From the NCBI RefSeq assembly GCF_016925615.1, contig NZ_CP070499.1, forward strand, positions 2,170,001-2,234,000: a DNA stretch of 64,000 bases. Reading direction: 5' to 3'. The notes below the pieces were generated by a model that saw only the letters and a list, made by a program, of their open reading frames with translations, did no database searches and was not told where the DNA came from. Of the stretch, positions 42,622 through 49,196 are shown piece by piece (within the stretch, counting starts at the first letter, position 1; each line of letters begins with the position of its first letter). Made by a program: the position numbers and the translations under genes. Source of the DNA: Natronosporangium hydrolyticum. GTDB taxonomy: Bacteria > Actinomycetota > Actinomycetes > Mycobacteriales > Micromonosporaceae.

Positions 42622-44139
42622 ATGGCCCAGCGTTACGTGATGGCGATCGATCAGGGTACGACCTCGACCCGTTGCATCCTCTTCGATCACGCCGGCCGGA
42701 TGGTCTCGGTAGCGCAGCGTGAACACCATCAGTATTTTCCGCAACCCGGCTGGGTGGAGCAGGATGCGCTGGAGATCTGGCGCAACGTCGACCGCACCAT
42801 GCCGAAGGCGCTGCGGGAAGCGGGGGTCACCGGCGACCAGGTGGTAGCCCTGGGCATCGCGAACCAGCGGGAGACGGCGGTGGTGTGGGACCGGCACACG
42901 GGTACGCCGGTGGGTCGGGCGATCGTGTGGCAGGACATCCGGACCGAGCAGCTGGTGCAGCAGCTATCCCAGCTTCCCGGGGCGGAGAAGATCCGGGACC
43001 GGTGCGGGCTGCCGCTGGCGACCTACTTCACCGCCCCCCGGCTGCGGTGGCTGCTCGACACCGTGCCAGGTCTGCGGGAGCGGGCCGAGCGGGGCGATCT
43101 GCTCTTCGGCACCATGGAGACCTGGCTGATCTGGAACCTCACCGGTGGGCCGGACGGCGGGGTGCACGTCACCGACGCCACCAACGCCAGCCGAACCCTG
43201 CTGATGAACCTGGCCACGCTCACCTGGGACGACGAGCTGCTCGCCTTCTTCGACATCCCGCGGCAGCTGCTGCCGCAGATCCGGCCCTCGACCGAGACCT
43301 ACGGCACCACCCGGCGGGTGGTCCCAGGCATCCGGATCGCGGCGGCGCTCGGCGACCAGCACGCGGCGCTGTTCGGCCAGACCTGCTTCGACCGCGGCGA
43401 GACGAAGTGCACCTACGGCACCGGCAGCTTCCTGCTCATGAACACCGGCAGCACGCTGGTCCGCTCCACCCACGGCCTACTGGCCACGATCGGCTACCAG
43501 ATGAGCGGAGAGCCGGTCACGTACGCGCTGGAGGGGTCGATCGCGGTAACCGGTTCACTGGTGCAGTGGTTCCGGGACAACCTCGGTCTGATCAGCAGCG
43601 CCCCGGAGATCGAGACGCTGGCCCGGAGCGTGACCGACAACGGCGGCTGCTACGTGGTGCCGGCGTTCTCCGGGCTGTTCGCCCCGCACTGGCGCAGCGA
43701 CGCCCGCGGCATCATCGTCGGCCTGACCTCCTATATCACCAAGGGGCATCTAGCTCGGGCGGTGCTGGAGGCGACCGGTTGGCAGACCCGCGAGGTGGTC
43801 GACGCGATGACCGCCGATCTGGGTGCGCAGACCCCGATGCTCAAGGTGGACGGTGGCATGACCGCCGACCATCTGCTGATGCAGTTCCTCGCCGACGTGC
43901 TCGATGTTCCGGTGATGCGACCGATGATGGCCGAGACGGTCTCGCTGGGCGCGGCCTACGCCGCCGGCCTCTCGGTCGGGTACTGGCCGGACCTGGCGGG
44001 CCTGCGGCGCAACTGGCATCTGGCGGCCCGCTGGCTGCCCCAGATGGACCCCGCCCACCGCGACCAGGAGTACGCCAACTGGAAGCGGGCGGTGGAGTTG
44101 ACCATCGGCTGGGCCGCCCCCCACTCGCGCCGATCATGA
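42622..44139 (+). CDS. glpK: glycerol kinase 2
   Basis: A second complete FGGY glycerol kinase of 505 residues: [18 protein letters not shown] (9-26), [35 protein letters not shown] and DGGMTADHLLMQFLADVL. All catalytic segments are intact. It lies 52 nt after the IclR gene and is probably transcribed with it; ATG 42622 follows GAAGGAGCG. The C-terminus SRRS and the stop codon are encoded within a GATCATGAGCATG half-copy of the dispersed repeat (44132-44144). Possible paralogue with different affinity or expression from the operon copy. Confidence 0.93.
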   Translation: MAQRYVMAIDQGTTSTRCILFDHAGRMVSVAQREHHQYFPQPGWVEQDALEIWRNVDRTMPKALREAGVTGDQVVALGIANQRETAVVWDRHTGTPVGRAIVWQDIRTEQLVQQLSQLPGAEKIRDRCGLPLATYFTAPRLRWLLDTVPGLRERAERGDLLFGTMETWLIWNLTGGPDGGVHVTDATNASRTLLMNLATLTWDDELLAFFDIPRQLLPQIRPSTETYGTTRRVVPGIRIAAALGDQHAALFGQTCFDRGETKCTYGTGSFLLMNTGSTLVRSTHGLLATIGYQMSGEPVTYALEGSIAVTGSLVQWFRDNLGLISSAPEIETLARSVTDNGGCYVVPAFSGLFAPHWRSDARGIIVGLTSYITKGHLARAVLEATGWQTREVVDAMTADLGAQTPMLKVDGGMTADHLLMQFLADVLDVPVMRPMMAETVSLGAAYAAGLSVGYWPDLAGLRRNWHLAARWLPQMDPAHRDQEYANWKRAVELTIGWAAPHSRRS

Positions 44140-44179
44140 GCATGCCAATCTGAGCGCGGAATCCGGGGCGGGTCCAGGG

Positions 44180-44208
44180 TTGACGTCCTGGGCGGCTCCG
44201 GCTAACGT
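44180..44208 (+). promoter_or_regulatory. sigma70-type promoter of the mgtE leader
   Basis: TTGACG (44180-44185), a 17-nt spacer and TAACGT (44203-44208) form a good housekeeping-type promoter about 30 nt before the M-box. The predicted transcription start is near 44215, giving a leader of about 490 nt to mgtE. Confidence 0.65.
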
Positions 44209-44237
44209 TGCCGCCGGCATTACGCCAGTAGGTGTCC

Positions 44238-44440
44238 CGTTAGGTGAGGCTCCTGCGTGTGTATGCGTCCGCTGCCCAGAAAGGTCGAGAGACCCCCACG
44301 GGTTGAACAGGCCGGAGCCGAATCAAGGCCCGGCATAATGCGGACCGGCGACCGGTCGGGTGACCCGGCTGGCTCTCCTAGACGCGCAGTGCTGAAGCTC
44401 TGACGTAGGGAACGCTCCGGGTTACCCCCGGCTGCCCTGC
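44238..44440 (+). ncRNA. M-box (ykoK leader) Mg2+ riboswitch
   Basis: The 5' segment CGTTAGGTGAGGCTCCT (44238-44254) is the hallmark of the M-box. Other conserved pieces follow in order: CCGCTGCCCAGAAAGGTC, a GAGACCCCCACGGGTTGAACAG-like stretch, AATCAAGGCCCGG and CATAATGC. The 3' closing part lies near 44410-44436. The M-box binds Mg2+ and at high magnesium favours a terminator. An intrinsic terminator does follow at 44457, and the gene is mgtE, the standard target. The exact 3' boundary is approximate. Confidence 0.9.
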
Positions 44441-44456
44441 CACGAGCCCGCACAAA

Positions 44457-44481
44457 GCCTCCCCTGCCGGGAGGCTTTTTT
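44457..44481 (+). terminator. intrinsic terminator of the M-box expression platform
   Basis: Stem GCCTCCC (44457-44463) with GGGAGGC (44469-44475), a 5-nt loop and a T6 tract, preceded by AAA that can extend the stem. It is the only classical T-tract terminator I see in the window. It lies between riboswitch and mgtE, so it should cause Mg2+-dependent attenuation. Confidence 0.9.
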
Positions 44482-44702
44482 CGTGGCCGCGCGACCGAGG
44501 GAGGGGGTGAGGGCAGTGCCTGGTCGATCTACCACGACCGTGGCGGAGCCCGGCGACAGTAGCCGGACCGCCAGCGACGACCCCTGTTCACCCTGCCCTC
44601 ACCCGGACGCGCCGCCGATGCTGCCGCACGGCTAGCTTGTGCTGCCAGCCTGTGCTCAGGCGTGCGCGGGTGAGGGTCTGCGCCCGCACCAGGAGACCCA
44701 TC
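44482..44702 (+). promoter_or_regulatory. second half of the mgtE leader, with a long-range inverted repeat
   Basis: No gene is seen between the terminator and mgtE. A perfect 12-bp inverted repeat, GGGTGAGGGCAG (44505-44516) and CTGCCCTCACCC (44593-44604), encloses a 76-nt inner region. It could fold as an extra leader structure after read-through. Function unknown. Confidence 0.4.
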
Positions 44703-46079
44703 ATGATGACCTACACCACCCTGCAGGACCACCTGACCAACCGGAACCTCACCCAGGCAAAGCAGCTGCTGTCCCAGTTGTTCCTCGACGAGGCGGCCGG
44801 GGTGCTGCGTAGCCTGCCGCCCACCGAGCAGGCGCTGGCCTACCGGTTGCTGGAGAAGCAGCTCGCCATCGACGTGTTCGAGCTGCTTGACGACGAGGAG
44901 CAGTTGACGCTGCTCGAGGCGATGACCAGCCCTCAGGCCGTGGCCGTGCTCTCCGAGCTCGATGTGGACGACGCGGCCCGGCTGGTCGACGAGGCACCGG
45001 CGAAGGTCGCCAAGCGGCTGCTCGCGGCGATGCCGGTGGCCGACCGGGAGCGGGTCGGCGCGGTGCTCGCCTACCGGCACGACAGTGCCGGCCGGTTGGC
45101 CAATCCTCGCTACGTCGCGGTACGCCGGGACGCCACCGCGGCCGAAGCGCTGGCCGCGGTCCGCGCCTCCGCGCTCGGCCCAGAAGATGTCACCACCGTG
45201 TTCGTGATCGACAACGAGCGGCATTACCAGGGCCTGGTCAGCGTCGCCGAGCTGGTCAAGGCCGGCCCGGAGACCATCGTCACCGAGATGGCCAGGCTCG
45301 CCGACCTGGCGGTCCACACCGGAGACGACGCTGCCGACGCCGCCCGACTGCTGCAGCGGCGCGACCTCGGGGCGTTGGCGGTGGTGGATCGGGAGCGCCG
45401 ACTGGTCGGGGCGGTCACCTTCGACGATGCCATGGACACCTTGGAGGACGAGGCGTCGGAGACGATGTACCGCAAGGCGGGTCTGGGCGACCCGGCCCAC
45501 GCCAAGGAGTTGCTGCGAAGCGAGAAGCTGACCCGGGGCAGCATCTGGTACCCGGTACGGGTCCGGATCGCCTTCCTGATGGTCACCCTGGTTGGCGGGC
45601 TCGCCGTCGGCGGCGTGATCGACTACTTCGAGGACGTGTTGGCGGCGGTGGTCGCGGTGGCGATCTTCGTGCCGCTGATCATGGACATGGGCGGGAACGT
45701 GGGCACCCAGTCCACAACGATCTTCGCCCGTGGGCTCGCGTTGGGCCACGTCGACCCGAAGCGGTTCGGCCGGCAACTCGGTCGGGAGGTAACGGTCGGG
45801 GCAACCATGGCGGTCGCCCTGGCCACCATCGGCGGGTTCGTCGCCTACGCCTGGCAGGGTGCCCCGAACGACGTACCCCTGTTGGGGCTGGCTGTCGGAT
45901 TGTCGCTGTTCGTGTCGGTGACGTTCGCGACCTTCCTCGGCTTCGCCCTGCCGTGGTTGATGGTCAAGATCGGTCTTGACCACGCCCCGGGGGCGGACCC
46001 GTTCATCACCACCATCAAGGACTTCACCGGCCTGGCGGTGTACTTCCTGCTGGTGGGCGCGCTGTTGGGGGTGGGATAG
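44703..46079 (+). CDS. mgtE: MgtE magnesium channel/transporter
   Basis: A 458-residue protein with the full MgtE layout. The N domain (about 5-130) has MgtE-N superhelical repeats (LSELDVDDAARLVDEAPAKV), followed by two CBS domains (about 135-255; TTVFVIDNERHYQGLVSV) and a plug helix. The membrane domain (about 285-458) contains the pore signature GGNVGTQSTTIFARGLALG and GADPFITTIKDFTGLAVYF. It lets Mg2+ in when cytosolic Mg2+ is low; the cytoplasmic part closes it at high Mg2+. ATG 44703 follows AGGAG with 7-nt spacing. Regulated by the M-box. MgtC starts directly after its stop. Confidence 0.95.
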   Translation: MMTYTTLQDHLTNRNLTQAKQLLSQLFLDEAAGVLRSLPPTEQALAYRLLEKQLAIDVFELLDDEEQLTLLEAMTSPQAVAVLSELDVDDAARLVDEAPAKVAKRLLAAMPVADRERVGAVLAYRHDSAGRLANPRYVAVRRDATAAEALAAVRASALGPEDVTTVFVIDNERHYQGLVSVAELVKAGPETIVTEMARLADLAVHTGDDAADAARLLQRRDLGALAVVDRERRLVGAVTFDDAMDTLEDEASETMYRKAGLGDPAHAKELLRSEKLTRGSIWYPVRVRIAFLMVTLVGGLAVGGVIDYFEDVLAAVVAVAIFVPLIMDMGGNVGTQSTTIFARGLALGHVDPKRFGRQLGREVTVGATMAVALATIGGFVAYAWQGAPNDVPLLGLAVGLSLFVSVTFATFLGFALPWLMVKIGLDHAPGADPFITTIKDFTGLAVYFLLVGALLGVG

Positions 46080-46790
46080 GTGCTTGAATTCTGGGAGTTC
46101 GCCCTGCGGCTACTGTGCGCCGTCAGCCTCGGCGCGCTGGTCGGAGTGGAGCGGCAGTGGCGGGCCCGGATGGCCGGTCTGCGCACCAACGCGTTGGTGG
46201 CCACCGGGGCGGCCCTGTTCGTGCTGATGTCGTTCGATGTCGTCGACGAGATCAGCCCGACCAGGGTCGCCGCCCAGGTCGTATCCGGCATCGGGTTCCT
46301 GGGGGCCGGAGTGATCCTCCGGGACGGCATCAACGTGCGGGGTCTCAATACCGCCGCCACCCTGTGGTGTGCCGCCGCGGTCGGGGTGCTCGCCGGGTCC
46401 GGCATGTACGCCGGAGCGGCAGCCGGGGCTGCCGTGGTGCTGGTCGCCAACCTGGCCCTCCGGCCGGTGGCTCGCCGGATCGAACGGCTGCCAACCGACG
46501 CCGGTAGCGAGGTCGAGACCACCTACCGGCTCCGGATCACCTGCCGGGAGGATCAAGAGGCCCACGTCCGGGCGTTGCTGTTGCACACTCTGACCGGCAG
46601 CAGTTTCGCCCTCCACGCGTTGCGGAGCGAGGATGTCGAACCCAACGGGCGGGTCCACGTGGAGGCCGAGCTGGTGGCCGCCGGGCGGGTCGACAGCCAG
46701 CTGGAGCAGGCGGTCAGCCGGCTCAGCCTCGAACCTGGGGTCACGGCTGTCCAGTGGCGGGCGCTCGACCCGGCCCGACCGCTGCCGTAG
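46080..46790 (+). CDS. MgtC/SapB family membrane protein
   Basis: A 236-residue protein. The N-terminal hydrophobic domain has about five helices and the family signature VGVERQWRARMAGLRTNALV (22-41), SGIGFLGAGVILRDG (about 70-84) and GLNTAATLWCAAAVG. A cytoplasmic ACT-like C-terminal domain covers about 145-228. In Salmonella and Mycobacterium MgtC supports growth at low Mg2+ and modulates the F-type ATPase. GTG 46080 follows the mgtE stop TAG with no gap, so it is in the same M-box-controlled message. Confidence 0.9.
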   Translation: MLEFWEFALRLLCAVSLGALVGVERQWRARMAGLRTNALVATGAALFVLMSFDVVDEISPTRVAAQVVSGIGFLGAGVILRDGINVRGLNTAATLWCAAAVGVLAGSGMYAGAAAGAAVVLVANLALRPVARRIERLPTDAGSEVETTYRLRITCREDQEAHVRALLLHTLTGSSFALHALRSEDVEPNGRVHVEAELVAAGRVDSQLEQAVSRLSLEPGVTAVQWRALDPARPLP

Positions 46791-46840
46791 CTGGCGCCGC
46801 CCGCCGGGTAATCGCGATCAGGTAGGGCCGCGACCTCCGG

Positions 46841-47473
46841 TCACTGGCCACTCCCGGCAGTCATGAGGAAGTCGCCGAGTTCGGCTACCGAGCGGCTGCC
46901 GGTCAGGGTGTGGTCACCGGCCACGATGGTGGGTACGCCGTGGATTCCCCGGCTGACCGCCGCCTGATGGTCGGCGACCACCGCGTCGGCGTAGTCCTCG
47001 CCGGCCAGCAGCGACCGCACCGCCGGCCGGGGGAGGCCGATCTGGTCGGCCAGGTCGAGGAGGGCCGCTGGGTCGGCGAGGTCCACATTGCGGCGCAGGT
47101 GGGCGTCGAAGGCCGCCTCCCAGGCGGTGGTCGGGTCCACACCGTTGTCGGCCGCGGCGTGGAGCAGCCGGTGGGCGGGCCGGGAGTCGACGACCGCTGT
47201 GGTGTCGATGCGTATGTCGAGGCCCTCCTGGCGCCCTTGGGCACGGATCGCCGCGCTCTTTGCCCGCCACTGTTCGGCCGTCATCCCCCACTCGCTGACG
47301 GCTATGTCGGCCACCAGCCGGCCCGGGGAGGCCGGACCGGCTGGCTCCAGCAGGAAGCTGCGGTGGCGTACCCGCAGGCCGCCGGGGATCTCCTTGGCCG
47401 CGACCTGGAGCCGCCGTAGGCCGATCCAGCACCAGGGGCACCTGATATCGGCCCACATCATCACGTCGAGCAC
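46841..47473 (-). CDS. DsbA-like (FrnE family) thioredoxin-fold oxidoreductase
   Basis: A 210-residue cytoplasmic protein of the DSBA/FrnE family. The active-site motif C-P-W-C lies at residues 12-15 (DIRCPWCWIG). A helical insert and the C-terminal thioredoxin strand GIHGVPTIVAGDHTLTGS with the cis-proline follow. No signal peptide. FrnE-type proteins act in oxidative-stress tolerance or as disulfide isomerases. GTG 47473 follows GGAGAGGTGA. It is divergent from the SoxR-like regulator, and a SoxR-box-like dyad lies between. Confidence 0.87.
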   Translation of the reverse strand: MLDVMMWADIRCPWCWIGLRRLQVAAKEIPGGLRVRHRSFLLEPAGPASPGRLVADIAVSEWGMTAEQWRAKSAAIRAQGRQEGLDIRIDTTAVVDSRPAHRLLHAAADNGVDPTTAWEAAFDAHLRRNVDLADPAALLDLADQIGLPRPAVRSLLAGEDYADAVVADHQAAVSRGIHGVPTIVAGDHTLTGSRSVAELGDFLMTAGSGQ

Positions 47474-47523
47474 GCGTCTGTCACCTCTCCGTTCGTCAAG
47501 TCAACGTGATGTAGAGTCGACTA

Positions 47524-47545
47524 CGTCAAGTTGACTTAATGTCAA
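47524..47545. promoter_or_regulatory. SoxR-box-like dyad between the dsbA-like and soxR-like genes
   Basis: CGTCAAGTTGACTTAATG (47524-47541) matches the core of the enterobacterial SoxR site (TCAAGTTAACTTGA-like). It includes the perfect dyad GTCAAGTTGAC (47525-47535). An outer inverted repeat AAGTCAAC (47498-47505) / GTTGACTT (47530-47537) is also present. Likely site for the adjacent [2Fe-2S] regulator. Confidence 0.6.
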
Positions 47546-47579
47546 GGGCGGCGGTGCGATGAGCCGCTGGAGGTGTCGA

Positions 47580-48029
47580 GTGCCACAGATTCACGACGAT
47601 GTCATCTGGCTGAAGCCGGGACAGGTCGCGGACCGTGCCGGGGTCGCTGTCTCCACGCTCCACTACTACGAGAGCGTCGGTCTGATCGAGAGCCGGCGCA
47701 CCGCCGGCAACCGGCGGGAGTACCGGCGGGACACGCTGCGGGTCCTCGCCTTCATCCGGGCCGCCCAACGCGTCGGAGTGCCCCTTGACCAGATCAAGGA
47801 GGCGCTGGACCAGCTCCCCAAAGCCGGGCTGCCGACCAAACGTGACTGGGCCCGCCTCGCCCGGCAATGGCAGGATGAGCTGACCGAGCGGATCGAACAC
47901 CTCGTCGCGCTGCGGGACCGATTCTCCGATTGCATCGGCTGCGGGTGCCTGTCGCTGAAGTCCTGCCCCTACTCCAACCCGGACGATGTGCTCGGCCTCG
48001 ACGGCCAGGGCGCCCGGCGCCTGCGTTGA
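47580..48029 (+). CDS. soxR: SoxR-type redox-sensing MerR regulator
   Basis: A 149-residue MerR-family activator. The HTH lies at about 10-35 (LKPGQVADRAGVAVSTLHYY), then the wing and a dimerisation helix. The [2Fe-2S] ligand loop CIGCGCLSLKSC (about 119-130), spaced C-x2-C-x-C-x5-C, is diagnostic of SoxR, and PYSNPDD follows as usual. In actinobacteria SoxR responds to redox-active compounds. GTG 47580 follows TGGAGG with a good gap and is favoured over ATG 47559. The divergent dsbA-like gene is the apparent target. Confidence 0.9.
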   Translation: MPQIHDDVIWLKPGQVADRAGVAVSTLHYYESVGLIESRRTAGNRREYRRDTLRVLAFIRAAQRVGVPLDQIKEALDQLPKAGLPTKRDWARLARQWQDELTERIEHLVALRDRFSDCIGCGCLSLKSCPYSNPDDVLGLDGQGARRLR

Positions 48030-48032
48030 CCG

Positions 48033-48048
48033 CAGCTCGGCCGAGCTG
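48033..48048. terminator. 16-bp palindrome between convergent genes
   Basis: CAGCTCGGCCGAGCTG is a perfect palindrome 4 nt after the soxR stop and 9 nt before the convergent VOC gene end. It may act as a weak two-way terminator, but with no loop it might instead be chance. Confidence 0.3.
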
Positions 48049-48056
48049 TCGACGGG

Positions 48057-48482
48057 TCAGTGGGCAGGAGACTCGGCGTAGGCGGCGGCGAACTCCGCTG
48101 ACGGTGGGATCACGGTGATCACGTCGATCAGCACGCCGTTGGGGTCAGCGGTGATGAAGTGCCGCTGCCCCCACTCCTCGGTGCGCAGCGGGCGCAGCAC
48201 CGGCAGACCACCCTCCTCGATCAGCCGCCGGTGTTCGGCGTCCACATCGGCCACCTCGAAGTTGAGCAGCAGGCCGGCCGTCGGCTGGCCGTGCCCCGCA
48301 GGGATGCTCGGGTGGTCGGGGTCGAGCAGCGCCAACTCGTAGTGGGGCGCCGCCGGCTGTCGCAGGCTCACGTACCAGTCCGCCTCGAACGTTCGCTCGA
48401 ACCCGAACCACTCGGTGTAGAACGCGGTCGACTCGGCCAGTCGGCGGGTGCCGATCACCGGGTAGAAGCTGGTGAGGTTCAT
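48057..48482 (-). CDS. VOC family (glyoxalase-like) protein
   Basis: A 141-residue protein with the two beta-alpha-beta-beta-beta modules of the vicinal oxygen chelate fold ([60 protein letters not shown]). Family members include glyoxalases, dioxygenases and antibiotic-binding proteins; which applies here cannot be told. ATG 48482 follows TTGGAGG. It is divergent from a TetR gene with shared operators and is the likely regulated target. Confidence 0.8.
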   Translation of the reverse strand: MNLTSFYPVIGTRRLAESTAFYTEWFGFERTFEADWYVSLRQPAAPHYELALLDPDHPSIPAGHGQPTAGLLLNFEVADVDAEHRRLIEEGGLPVLRPLRTEEWGQRHFITADPNGVLIDVITVIPPSAEFAAAYAESPAH

Positions 48483-48498
48483 CGTATGCCTCCAAGAC

Positions 48499-48546
48499 AC
48501 GTACCATCGGTATGTGAACAACGCTAGACGCGTACCAGCGGTATGT
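48499..48546. promoter_or_regulatory. two TetR-type operator copies
   Basis: ACGTACCATCGGTATGT (48499-48515) and GCGTACCAGCGGTATGT (48530-48546) are near-identical 17-bp sites with a TACC-N2-GGTA-type dyad, 31 bp apart (three helical turns). They lie between the divergent VOC and TetR genes, fitting repression of both. Confidence 0.7.
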
Positions 48547-48563
48547 CAAACTTCGGAGGTGTC

Positions 48564-49193
48564 ATGACCGCCACCCCCCGCCCCAACACCCCCCGTACGA
48601 AGGCCGCGCAACGGGAAGCGACCATGGCCGCCCTGATCACCGAAGGCCGGCGCCGGTTCGCCCACCAGGGGTACGCCGATGTCGGGCTCGCCGATCTCGT
48701 CGCAGCGGTCGGCGTCACCAAGGGCGCGCTCTACCACCACTTCGGCAGCAAGGCCGGGCTGTTCCGGGCGGTCGTCGCCCAGGTGCAGCAGGAAGTCGCC
48801 GACCGGGTGTCGGCCGCCGCCGAGCACCACCCCGACGACCCGTGGCGGCAGCTGGTGGCCGGCTGCGAGGCGTTTCTGGCCGCCAGCGCCGACCCCGACA
48901 TCCAGCGGATCATGCTGATCGATGCCCCGGCCGTGCTGGGCTGGCATGAGTGGCGGGCGATGGATGAGGCCGCCTCTGGCCGGCTGCTGGTCGATGTGCT
49001 CACCGTGCTGACCGGCGACGGCACCCTCCCGGCGCAGCCGGTGCCGCCGCTGGCCCGGCTGCTCTCCGGCGCGATGAACGAGGCCGCCCTGTGGCTGGCT
49101 CAGTCCACCGGGTCGGCCGACCTCGCCGCTACCACCGCTGCGCTCCGGCGGCTGCTGGCCGGCCTGCGTACCCACGCGGGCGACCCGAGCTGA
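48564..49193 (+). CDS. TetR family repressor
   Basis: A 209-residue regulator. The N-terminal HTH includes LADLVAAVGVTKGALYHHFG (about 38-57) and SKAGLFRAVVAQV. The C-terminal helical ligand domain has the TetR-C-type segment DIQRIMLIDAPAVLGWHEWR (about 112-131). The ATG at 48564 follows CGGAGGTGTC and is preferred over ATG 48543, which lies inside the second operator. The inducer is unknown; the target is probably the VOC gene and itself. Confidence 0.88.
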   Translation: MTATPRPNTPRTKAAQREATMAALITEGRRRFAHQGYADVGLADLVAAVGVTKGALYHHFGSKAGLFRAVVAQVQQEVADRVSAAAEHHPDDPWRQLVAGCEAFLAASADPDIQRIMLIDAPAVLGWHEWRAMDEAASGRLLVDVLTVLTGDGTLPAQPVPPLARLLSGAMNEAALWLAQSTGSADLAATTAALRRLLAGLRTHAGDPS

Positions 49194-49196
49194 GGG

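Noticed and set aside
44529-45983. A 484-codon minus-strand frame
   Set aside because: Antisense to mgtE, composed of charged low-complexity sequence; mgtE has all family motifs and a riboswitch in front.
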